In this document: positions 6,264 to 12,517 of the stretch, one piece after another
How positions within the stretch are numbered: position 1 is the stretch's first letter
Layout: the number at the start of each line of letters is the position of its first letter
Source of the DNA: Lachnospiraceae bacterium
GTDB lineage: Bacteria > Bacillota > Clostridia > Lachnospirales > Lachnospiraceae
Direction: 5' to 3'
Assembly: GCA_004557975.1 (NCBI GenBank)
Contig: SFEV01000067.1
Span: forward strand, 1-15,960
Length of the DNA: 15,960 nt
Translations under genes and position numbers: made by a program
The notes under the pieces: generated by a model
The model's input: only the letters and a program-made list of their open reading frames with translations
Told to the model about the DNA's origin: nothing
Databases searched by the model: none

Positions 6264-7133
6264 ATGAAAAAGATGTTACATGGTGTGAAATGGGAAAAGA
6301 TACTGATGATTACTGTAGCAGGCATTATTAATGCAATTGGAATCACGATTTTTCTGAATCCTGTGAAGCTGTATGACAGCGGAATTTCAGGTACTTCCAT
6401 GCTTCTCGGTCAGATCACGCCGGAATGGCTGTCGCTGTCCGTATTTTTGCTGGTACTGAATATTCCGCTGTTCTTGTACGGTTTCAGGAAACAGGGAAGA
6501 GTTTTTACGATTTATTCTATTTATGCGGTCGCAGTTTATTCGGTGTCGGCATGGCTGATTACGGATGTACTGCCTGTTGATGTCAGCATGGCATCTCCGC
6601 TGGCAGGGACGGACCTGCTTCTGTGTGCACTGTTCGGAGGAATCATTTCCGGAATCGGCAGCGGACTTGTCATCAGATCCGGCGGTGCAATAGACGGTAT
6701 TGAGGTAATGGCCGTGATATTTGCAAAGAAGATCGGAATTTCTGTCGGAACATTTGTCATGATGTATAATGTGGTGCTTTATATTGTCTGCGGCATTGTA
6801 ATTAAGAGCTGGATTTTGCCTCTGTATTCGATTGTAACGTATGCAGCTGCGCTGAAAACCATTGACTTCATTGTAGAGGGTATCGACAGGGAGAAAAGCG
6901 CAATGATTATTACCACCAGACCGGATGAAATCAGCAAAGCGCTGTCGGCCGTTTTTGAGAGAGGAAGCACAAAAATTGATGCGGTTGGAGGGTACTCCAA
7001 TGAAAGCAAAACAGTTATTTATTTTGTGGTCAATCGCTTTCAGGTTACGAGAATGAAAGACATTGTGAAAGAGATTGACCCCAAAGCGTACATTACCATC
7101 AGCGAGGTGGCAGATGTTTTTGCGAATAATTAG
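6264..7133 (+). CDS. YitT-family membrane protein (DUF161 + DUF2179)
   Basis: 289 residues from ATG 6264, preferred over an ATG at 6189 because GAGGA (6251-6255) is well placed and the protein then starts with the usual short charged KKMLHGVKWEK segment before helix 1. About five to six membrane helices (residues 13-190) include the family signature AGIINAIGITIFLNPVKLYDSGISG and the later GSGLVIRSGGAIDGIEV. The last 85 residues form a soluble DUF2179 domain (SAMIITTRPDEISKAL ... ITISEVADVF), which has a PII-like/ACT-like fold in the family. Function is unknown; transport or sensing of a small molecule is suspected. It converges with the yyaC-like gene, the stops overlapping in TTAG. Confidence 0.9.
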   Translation: MKKMLHGVKWEKILMITVAGIINAIGITIFLNPVKLYDSGISGTSMLLGQITPEWLSLSVFLLVLNIPLFLYGFRKQGRVFTIYSIYAVAVYSVSAWLITDVLPVDVSMASPLAGTDLLLCALFGGIISGIGSGLVIRSGGAIDGIEVMAVIFAKKIGISVGTFVMMYNVVLYIVCGIVIKSWILPLYSIVTYAAALKTIDFIVEGIDREKSAMIITTRPDEISKALSAVFERGSTKIDAVGGYSNESKTVIYFVVNRFQVTRMKDIVKEIDPKAYITISEVADVFANN

Positions 7134-7786
7134 CCGGAGCTGCCGTCCGTGCATGCGCACAGAATGCAGCCGCTGATCAGCTCGGCCATCTGTGTGACGG
7201 TGGAAAGACGTACAGTCTGCAATGCCAGATACGGATGACGGCTCTGCTCACCGGAAATGCCGGTGATGGAAATGTCTCCGATGCAGGGAAGCGATTTGCG
7301 GACTCCGGCGCCGGGGCGCAAACCGCCGGAACGGATAAAGACCGAACCGATACTTTCATAAGATCCAAGAGAGGCATCCACGGCAATCACAGTACTGCCT
7401 GGATGCTTCTTTTTTATATGCATGCTGATCTTTTCCAGATTGAGAGCATGAACGGTGGATTCCAGTGTGCCATACACAGTCAGACGATACTGCGGGGAAG
7501 CTTCCGACAGAAGCCGTGTCTGAAATTGTGATTGAGACTGTGATTGGTACCGTAATGGAGGCTGTGATCTGCAGGCTTCGAACGGATGCAAATGACAGCT
7601 GCGCTCCACCATGCTTCCCACCAGCGGCCCAAGGCTGTCGCCGATAATCCGGTCAGTACCGATACACAGCAGAATGATTTCCCCTGAATCCGGGCTGCAG
7701 GTTTCCAGAAGGCTCCGCAGACGGTCTGGGTGAAGCGGTGCAGATCCGGAGCGGCCGGAAGCTGCGTTTTTGTGATATATTTTCAT
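7130..7786 (-). CDS. yyaC: YyaC-type sporulation protein (DUF1256, GPR-protease-like fold)
   Basis: 218 residues from ATG at 7786, set by AGGAG nine bases upstream. Family motifs are clear: CIGTDRIIGDSLGPLVG (about 41-57), VYGTLESTVHALNLE (about 103-117), VIAVDASLGSYESIG (about 134-148), GLRPGAGVRKSLPCIGDISI (about 154-173) and a final LQTVRLSTVTQMAELI. Between the first two motifs is an extra Q/S-rich stretch (QSQSQSQFQ) not usual for the family, lengthening it slightly. YyaC is made during sporulation in Bacillus and resembles the spore protease GPR; its substrate is not established. The gene marks the host as a probable spore former. It overlaps the YitT stop by four bases. Confidence 0.88.
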   Translation of the reverse strand: MKIYHKNAASGRSGSAPLHPDRLRSLLETCSPDSGEIILLCIGTDRIIGDSLGPLVGSMVERSCHLHPFEACRSQPPLRYQSQSQSQFQTRLLSEASPQYRLTVYGTLESTVHALNLEKISMHIKKKHPGSTVIAVDASLGSYESIGSVFIRSGGLRPGAGVRKSLPCIGDISITGISGEQSRHPYLALQTVRLSTVTQMAELISGCILCACTDGSSG

Positions 7787-7834
7787 GGAATTACACTCCT
7801 GTATTTCATCATGGACATAGACGCCTGGTTTCTC

Positions 7835-7864
7835 TAGTGTATCCACCTCCGGTGGATAATATGC
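7835..7864 (-). promoter_or_regulatory. Possible sigma-F-like promoter of the yyaC gene
   Basis: On the minus strand GCATA (7864-7860) is followed after 15 bases by GGATACACTA (7844-7835). The -35 and spacing resemble the sigma-F pattern (GCATR, 15 bases, GG...), and yyaC is forespore-expressed in Bacillus, but the -10 match is partial. Transcript would begin about 45 bases before the start codon. Confidence 0.3.
7840..7858. repeat. Perfect 8+3+8 palindrome between divergent genes
   Basis: TATCCACC (7840-7847), TCC, GGTGGATA (7851-7858). It sits in the 203-base gap between the yyaC start and the LysM-protein start and overlaps the candidate yyaC promoter, so it could be an operator or a 5' hairpin of the yyaC transcript. 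Confidence 0.6.
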
Positions 7865-7989
7865 AGCCTTTTTAGCCGGAATATTCGGAATAGCCGCGAA
7901 AAAAAATTACTTTCTGTCCATGAAATACTAAATTCTGCATAAAGTATATGGTAAGGTAATTGGAGTATGGAAAAAGGAGTGGTAGGAGT

Positions 7990-9627
7990 ATGGGCAAAGA
8001 GGCGGGACTGCCGAAAAACATACGCCAGATAGGAGAAGTCCGGGGCAGAGAAAAGATCTGTGTGGAAGACTATGTCATGACTTATATCCGGAAAAAGGAA
8101 CAGAAAGAAGAGCAGGGATATCTGGGAGTATTTCTGGGAGAAAAATGCCAGACGGAAGACTCAGAATATATTTTTATCCGGGGAATTCTTGAAGTGCCGG
8201 ACGAAGCGGCCGCGGAAAAGAAACTTTCGGGAGGAAAGGAACAGAATAAAAAGAAACAGGAGCAAAAAGAGAGAGACTGTAAGGAACAGGAGGGGAAATC
8301 ACAGGACCGCAAAGATCAGGATCGTGAAGAGCAGACACGAAAAGAGCAGGACAGAGAAGCGGGGAACGGAGAAAAACTGAACACAGAAAAACTAAACAGA
8401 GAAGAAATGAACAGAAAGGAACGGAATGGAGAAAATGTGAACAGAGAAGAAATGAATGGAGAGGAACGGAACGGGGAAACACTTGCTGTGAGACTGCAGA
8501 GGGAATGCCGGAATTATTTCCCCGAGTGGGAAGTTCAGGGCTGCTGCGTGATTGGCACGTATCCGACTGCCAGAATGGAACGGCTCTCGGAGGCGCTCCC
8601 GGAATCGGCAGAATTGCTTTACCATCTCCAGGAACAGGAAGAAAATCTTTACCTGATGAAAAACGGGCAGTATCAGGGAATACGCGGGTATTTTGTGTTT
8701 TATGAACAGAATCGGAGAATGCAGGAATATCTGGCGGAGGTATTCGGGGATGAAAGTGTAGAAAAAGAAAGCCTGCCGGATAAAGCCATCAAAAATTTCC
8801 GGGGGAAAATTGCCGAGAAGAGTGAACGGAAAAGAAGCAGTATGCTGAAGCTGGCAAGCTCGTTTTTCATGGTTGCAGTCCTTGTGATCGGAGCAATTGT
8901 GGTTAACAAAATGGAGGATATCCGGACTGTGCAGAATCTGCCGGAACTGACAGGGGATACGTCAGGCTATCGGCAGATTCAGAGCGCTGCCGCAAATTCC
9001 GCGGGTGAACAGCAGATTCAGAGCGCTGCTGCAAATTCCGCGGGCGGGCAGCAGGTTCAGACTGCTGCCGGGGACATGACAGGATACAGGTCAACACAGT
9101 CTCTGACGGCAGTTCCGGACAATACTGTGCAGCGGGAGGTGGAAATGACAGACGGGGATACGGCATCGGAAACCGCCGGTATTTCGGAAGCGGTCCGGAC
9201 ATCGGTGGGGCAGGATGCTGCGGAAAATCCGGGCAGTACAGATCTGGCAGGCTCAGATTCCTTCTGGGAGGAGGATCCCGATGCTGTCCGGACATCGTTA
9301 TCGGTTTCCGGTACCGATACCTCAGTGTCAGTTTCGGATGACGGAAGTCCCGGTACAGCAGATGACTCTGCAGCAGATACTGACGCTTTCTCAGGGGAAA
9401 CCGACGCTGTGGAAAATTCTGCCGATTCTTCCGGAGAGGACTCAGCGCAGGAGGCTGTGTCCATGCGGCAGACGCAGGCGGCGTATGTGATACGTCAGGG
9501 TGATACGCTGGCGGAAATCTGCGGCAGATATTACGGAAGCCTGGATCATCTGGCGGAAATCTGTGAGGCGAACGGGATCGAGGATGCCAACATGATTATG
9601 CCCGGACAGAAAATTGTGCTTCCGTAG
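7990..9627 (+). CDS. Membrane-anchored LysM-domain protein with charged insertion
   Basis: 545 residues from ATG 7990 (AAGGAG at 7974-7979). Residues 1-76 and about 163-260 (LPKNIRQIGEVRG..EDYVMTYI, FIRGILEV, then YFPEWEVQGCCVIGTYP and GYFVFYEQNRRMQEY) look like one cytoplasmic alpha/beta domain, possibly related to the MPN/JAB fold, split by a highly charged E/K/R/N/Q insertion (about 77-162). One membrane helix follows (about 288-308), then an outside linker rich in S, T, A, D with a 13-residue repeat (residues 329-367), and a C-terminal LysM domain (about 499-545, YVIRQGDTLAEICGRYYGS ... MIMPGQKIVLP) that binds peptidoglycan. It probably connects the cytoplasm with the cell wall. It leads a plus-strand set with DUF5711 and CvpA-family genes. 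Confidence 0.8.
   Translation: MGKEAGLPKNIRQIGEVRGREKICVEDYVMTYIRKKEQKEEQGYLGVFLGEKCQTEDSEYIFIRGILEVPDEAAAEKKLSGGKEQNKKKQEQKERDCKEQEGKSQDRKDQDREEQTRKEQDREAGNGEKLNTEKLNREEMNRKERNGENVNREEMNGEERNGETLAVRLQRECRNYFPEWEVQGCCVIGTYPTARMERLSEALPESAELLYHLQEQEENLYLMKNGQYQGIRGYFVFYEQNRRMQEYLAEVFGDESVEKESLPDKAIKNFRGKIAEKSERKRSSMLKLASSFFMVAVLVIGAIVVNKMEDIRTVQNLPELTGDTSGYRQIQSAAANSAGEQQIQSAAANSAGGQQVQTAAGDMTGYRSTQSLTAVPDNTVQREVEMTDGDTASETAGISEAVRTSVGQDAAENPGSTDLAGSDSFWEEDPDAVRTSLSVSGTDTSVSVSDDGSPGTADDSAADTDAFSGETDAVENSADSSGEDSAQEAVSMRQTQAAYVIRQGDTLAEICGRYYGSLDHLAEICEANGIEDANMIMPGQKIVLP
8395..8484 (+). repeat. 45-bp tandem repeat in the charged insertion
   Basis: Two units of 15 codons, NREEMNRKERNGENV and NREEMNGEERNGETL, at 8395-8439 and 8440-8484. 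Shorter degenerate E/K/Q/R units extend upstream to about 8218. Such repeats suggest growth by slipped replication. Confidence 0.8.
8974..9090 (+). repeat. 39-bp tandem repeat in the extracellular linker
   Basis: Two nearly identical 13-residue units (QIQSAAANSAGEQ, QIQSAAANSAGGQ) at 8974-9012 and 9013-9051, and a third diverged one (QVQTAAGDMTGYR) at 9052-9090. They lie between the membrane helix and the LysM domain and would change the reach of the LysM domain if copy number varied. Confidence 0.85.
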
Positions 9628-9705
9628 ACTGTCTGTGGCCTGCATGACCGGACATCTGAACAGCAATGACTGTTACCGGAGAAAACCGTATAGCCGAAGC
9701 CACGG

Positions 9706-9734
9706 TTGCGTTTGAACGAGGATTCTGCTATATT
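9706..9734 (+). promoter_or_regulatory. Possible promoter before the DUF5711 gene
   Basis: TTGCGT (9706-9711), 17-bp spacer, TATATT (9729-9734). Reasonable -10, weak -35. It would let the DUF5711-CvpA pair be expressed apart from the LysM gene, which ends 165 bases upstream with no clear terminator. Confidence 0.4.
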
Positions 9735-9792
9735 ATATGCGAATCATGAAAAACAGGAACAGATATGACAGAAACGGATACAGGTATTACGG

Positions 9793-11085
9793 ATGGATAA
9801 AGAAAAGTGGATCAGAAATTTTCGTCAGATGAAAGAACAGCTCAGCTTTCTCAGACTGAATGAGGAAGATGACGAGGACGAACTGGAAATAGAAGAGAAA
9901 GCTCTGTCTTCCGGCAATGAGAACAAAATCGATTTGCCGGAGGGCAACTTAAAAGAAAAGCTGGAGAAGAACAGGCGGAAGCGATTTCGTGTGCGGCTGA
10001 TTATACTTGTGCTGATAGTCGGTGTGCTGGGCAGCTTTATACTGTATAATAAACTGCATACGTTTACGGATTATATTATCACGGAATCCATAGAGAACAA
10101 GGTATCATCCGGTACCAGGTACGAAGCAGTCGGAAAGGTGATTTACCGGTACAATTCAGACGGCGTATCATGTGTGAGCCGCAGCAACGAGCTGAAATGG
10201 AGCATTACATATAATATGCAGGCCCCCATTGCGGATGTCTGCGGTGAGGTTATGGTGATTGCGGAGCAGCAGGGGACTCAGGTTTACGTGATAGATACGC
10301 AAGGGCAGGTCGGTCATTTTGAGACTCTGCTTCCGATTCTGAAGGTGCGTGTCTCAAAACAGGGTGTGGTGGCTGTTGTTCTCGAAGATGACAATGTGAC
10401 CTGGATTAACCTGTATAAATCTGACGGAACGGCGATTGCCAGCGATAAAACTACGGTGGCGGAGTCCGGATATCCGCTGGATATGGATCTTTCACCGGAC
10501 GGACAGAAGCTGGCTGTCTCGTATCTGGGTATTGATCAGGGAATTATGAAGACCGATATTGTCTTCTATCATTTCGGTTCCGTCGGAGAGGCAAAGGACA
10601 ATTATGTTGTGAGCAGTGAGACATTTACAGAGCAGGTCATGCCCGAGATTTATTTTACCGGAAATTCCTGTGCGGTAGCAGTAGCTGACAATGGATTTGT
10701 TGTGTTCAAGGGGAACAGTGCGCCGAAAAAATCTTCTGCCGTGACGTTTGATGAAGAGATTATCAGCTGTTTCCACGATGATGACAGGATCGGCTTTCTG
10801 TTCACAAATGCGGAAGAAGAGTACGAATATCGGATGGAGCTGTATAATTACAATGGAAAGCGGAAGGCAAAGCGCAGCGTGAATGCGGATTTTGATGAAA
10901 TCAGGATGCAGGACGGACAGATTCTGATGTTCAGCGAAAAAGAGTGCCATGTATTTACAGCCGCCGGAAGAAAACGATTTGAGTCGCCGTACGAAAAGTC
11001 GATTCAGGATATCTTCTACTTTTCCGGTTTCCGCAAATATCTGGTTATTACGGAGGACAGCTTTGACTGGATCAGGATAAGCTGA
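9793..11085 (+). CDS. DUF5711-family membrane-anchored protein
   Basis: 430 residues. A charged, acidic cytoplasmic N-terminus (about 1-65, with EEDDEDELEIEEK), one membrane helix (about 68-87, LIILVLIVGVLGSFILYNKL), then an outside region of about 340 residues made of short beta-strand repeats with motifs such as SPDGQKLAVSY and GFVVFKGN, as expected for the beta-propeller-like DUF5711 family. Function unknown in the family. The ribosome site is weak (no clear AGGAG before ATG 9793), unusual beside its neighbours. The CvpA-family gene starts 14 bases after its stop, so the two are co-expressed. Confidence 0.8.
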   Translation: MDKEKWIRNFRQMKEQLSFLRLNEEDDEDELEIEEKALSSGNENKIDLPEGNLKEKLEKNRRKRFRVRLIILVLIVGVLGSFILYNKLHTFTDYIITESIENKVSSGTRYEAVGKVIYRYNSDGVSCVSRSNELKWSITYNMQAPIADVCGEVMVIAEQQGTQVYVIDTQGQVGHFETLLPILKVRVSKQGVVAVVLEDDNVTWINLYKSDGTAIASDKTTVAESGYPLDMDLSPDGQKLAVSYLGIDQGIMKTDIVFYHFGSVGEAKDNYVVSSETFTEQVMPEIYFTGNSCAVAVADNGFVVFKGNSAPKKSSAVTFDEEIISCFHDDDRIGFLFTNAEEEYEYRMELYNYNGKRKAKRSVNADFDEIRMQDGQILMFSEKECHVFTAAGRKRFESPYEKSIQDIFYFSGFRKYLVITEDSFDWIRIS

Positions 11086-11099
11086 TACTGGAGGAGGTT

Positions 11100-11897
11100 A
11101 TGAATATAAATATACTTGAGATTATCATACTTGTGGTGACGGCAGCATTTGCACTGTCCGGTTTCAGAAAAGGATTCGTCCGGAAGCTGGCATCCATGCT
11201 TTCTCTTGTGCTGTCGATCGTGCTGGTCTCAGCTTTTCTGCCGTATGTGACAGATTTTCTGAAGGACAGTACTCCGGTGTATGAGTACATTGTAAAACAG
11301 AGTGAAAAGATGGTCACAGAGCAGGTGGAAGAACTGTTTTCCAAAGGGCAGGATGCAGGAACGGATGAAACACAGCAGGACAGTACCGGTGGAACCGGGC
11401 TGGGCAGTATGTATACTGCCGGAATGAATATCAGCCGTGTCGATCAGATGGAGATTATTGAACGGCTTCCGGTCCCGCAGATGTTGAAGGATATGCTGCT
11501 TGATTACAACAATGCGGATGGATATGCAAGCCTGCATGTACAGAGCTTTCAGGAGTATGTGGCACATTTTGCCGCCACGCTGATTCTGAACGCGGTTTCG
11601 TTTATTGTGGCGGTGATTCTGGTACAGCTGATTCTGCACGCTGTTATTGCCGCCCTTGACATACTGGCGCATATTCCGGTGATCCGCGTGGTAAACCGGC
11701 TGGCAGGACTGCTGCTCGGTCTGGTAGAAGCACTGTTTTTTATCTGGATATTTTTCCTGATTCTTTCCATGCTGTCAGGCACACAGGCGGGACTGTACCT
11801 GCTGGGTCTTGTGCAGGAGAGTGAGTTGCTGTGTCAGCTGTACGATTCCAACGTGTTCTTGCAGATTGTACTCCATGCGACTGCGCTGTTCATATAG
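11100..11897 (+). CDS. CvpA-family membrane protein
   Basis: 265 residues with a strong GGAGGAGG site just before ATG 11100. Helices at about 5-20, 27-45, 158-185 and 198-220, with the family's early motif ILEIIILVVTAAFALSGFRKGFVRKL (glycine-rich turn followed by a positive loop). An extra soluble stretch of about 90 residues (about 60-150), rich in Q, E and D, separates the first and second helix groups. CvpA proteins are linked to colicin V production, envelope stress and bile tolerance in other bacteria, mechanism unclear. It forms an operon with the DUF5711 gene. The last base of its TAG stop is the first base of a direct repeat flanking the MITE-like element. Confidence 0.8.
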   Translation: MNINILEIIILVVTAAFALSGFRKGFVRKLASMLSLVLSIVLVSAFLPYVTDFLKDSTPVYEYIVKQSEKMVTEQVEELFSKGQDAGTDETQQDSTGGTGLGSMYTAGMNISRVDQMEIIERLPVPQMLKDMLLDYNNADGYASLHVQSFQEYVAHFAATLILNAVSFIVAVILVQLILHAVIAALDILAHIPVIRVVNRLAGLLLGLVEALFFIWIFFLILSMLSGTQAGLYLLGLVQESELLCQLYDSNVFLQIVLHATALFI

Positions 11898-12054
11898 AAT
11901 TCATGTTACTGTTCGCTTCGTTCACAGCAACGCGCTTCGCGATGCACAGAAACTGCATTTCATGCAGTTTCGCGCGTGATATCCTCGGGATTTCCGCGCA
12001 TTCTGCGCGAAAACACCTCGCGGAACAGTGGCACGTGAACAGTAACGAATTCAT
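11897..12054 (+). mobile_element. MITE-like element, family 2, full copy with flanking direct repeats
   Basis: The element is 142 bp (11905-12046), ends in perfect 10-bp inverted repeats GTTACTGTTC / GAACAGTAAC and is flanked by the 8-bp direct repeat GAATTCAT (11897-11904 and 12047-12054), the form expected of a target duplication. It has no coding capacity. Inside is a chain of hairpins: 11905-11931, CGCG-CTT-CGCG (11931-11941), a perfect 10-bp stem GAAACTGCAT/ATGCAGTTTC (11949-11971), and CGCGCA/TGCGCG (11995-12009). A truncated copy lies inverted at 13564-13665. GAATTC is itself palindromic, so the exact boundary between terminal repeat and target repeat could shift. Confidence 0.7.
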
Positions 12055-12077
12055 ACAGAATCAGAAAAAATTAACAG

Positions 12078-12106
12078 TTGACAAAACACTTTGCCAGTGT
12101 TACACT
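12078..12106 (+). promoter_or_regulatory. Promoter of the Trp T-box transporter operon
   Basis: TTGACA (12078-12083), 17-bp spacer, TACACT (12101-12106). The spacer contains an inverted repeat AACACT/AGTGTT (12085-12101), which could be an operator. The transcript would start near 12113, just before the T-box leader, and it starts downstream of the MITE-like element. Confidence 0.8.
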
Positions 12107-12112
12107 TTACCA

Positions 12113-12386
12113 TAACAAAGGAAGAAACCGATGAGAAAGAGTAGTAAGCATTCATTGCGAAGTCACAGAGAGCTGCAGATGGTGGAAATGCAGCATGGAG
12201 CGGTTTGCTGAATGGACTTTTGAGGGCGATCTGAACAATGAGTAGGAATCGCCGGGAACCGAACCCGTTATCAATCAGGAGTGTATGATAGTACATGCGA
12301 AAGTGGACTTCAAGTCAAGTTGAGTGGTACCGCGATAATAAGAAATTATTACCGTCTCAGATAAAAATATCTGGGACGGTTTTTTA
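12113..12386 (+). promoter_or_regulatory. T-box riboswitch, probable tRNA-Trp specificity
   Basis: Hallmarks in order: stem I with AGTAGTAAGC (12141-12150), AGAGAGCTGC (12167-12176) distal-loop region, and GAA-TGG-AC-TTTTGAG (12202-12216), where the specifier position holds TGG (Trp). Then the conserved T-box TGGTACCGCG (12325-12334) and a strong terminator. Uncharged tRNA-Trp would bind the specifier with its anticodon and the T-box with its NCCA end, favouring the antiterminator. This controls the trpXYZ-like genes that follow. Specifier assignment rests on the usual position after GAA in the specifier loop. Confidence 0.9.
12351..12386 (+). terminator. T-box terminator hairpin
   Basis: ACCGTCTCAGAT (12351-12362), loop AAAAAT, ATCTGGGACGGT (12369-12380), 12-bp stem with one G.U, then a T run. 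Its left arm lies next to the T-box sequence, consistent with antiterminator competition. Confidence 0.9.
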
Positions 12387-12387
12387 T

Positions 12388-12419
12388 CGTACAGGAAGAA
12401 TTCAACAGTTCTCTGTACG
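12388..12419 (+). other. Hairpin directly after the T-box terminator
   Basis: CGTACAG (12388-12394) with CTGTACG (12413-12419), and inner AGAA/TTCT pairing. It would be at or near the 5' side of the coding part of the read-through mRNA and may stabilise it or separate the leader from the trpX ribosome site. No T run. Confidence 0.5.
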
Positions 12420-12517
12420 GTGAGATACCGGAAATACCACATGAAATATACACCGGTGACTCCTTTGCAAAACCAAGATACCGCCCCTGCGGCGTGACAG
12501 AAAAGGAGAACAAGACT

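Noticed and set aside
6387..7160. 257-codon open frame on the minus strand opposite the YitT-family gene
   Set aside because: Composition is rich in H, N, R, C with no family motifs; it mirrors codon bias of the strong YitT match on the plus strand.
8082..8482. Minus-strand frames full of S, F, C and P opposite the charged insertion
   Set aside because: They are the complement of a purine-rich E/K repeat and look like low-complexity artefacts.
8974..9090. Possible CRISPR-like array
   Set aside because: The 39-bp units are adjacent with no spacers and are in frame within a protein gene. No CRISPR array or cas gene was seen.
9057..9464. Minus-strand 135-codon frame rich in S, A, E, V
   Set aside because: Mirror of the S/T/D-rich linker of the LysM protein; no start signal.
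11831..12115. Plus-strand frame crossing the MITE-like element
   Set aside because: It begins inside the CvpA-family gene in another frame and continues through a hairpin-rich repeat; it has no ribosome site.
12113..12386. Possible tRNA gene in the leader
   Set aside because: No cloverleaf with TTCGA-type arm; all conserved parts fit a T-box leader.
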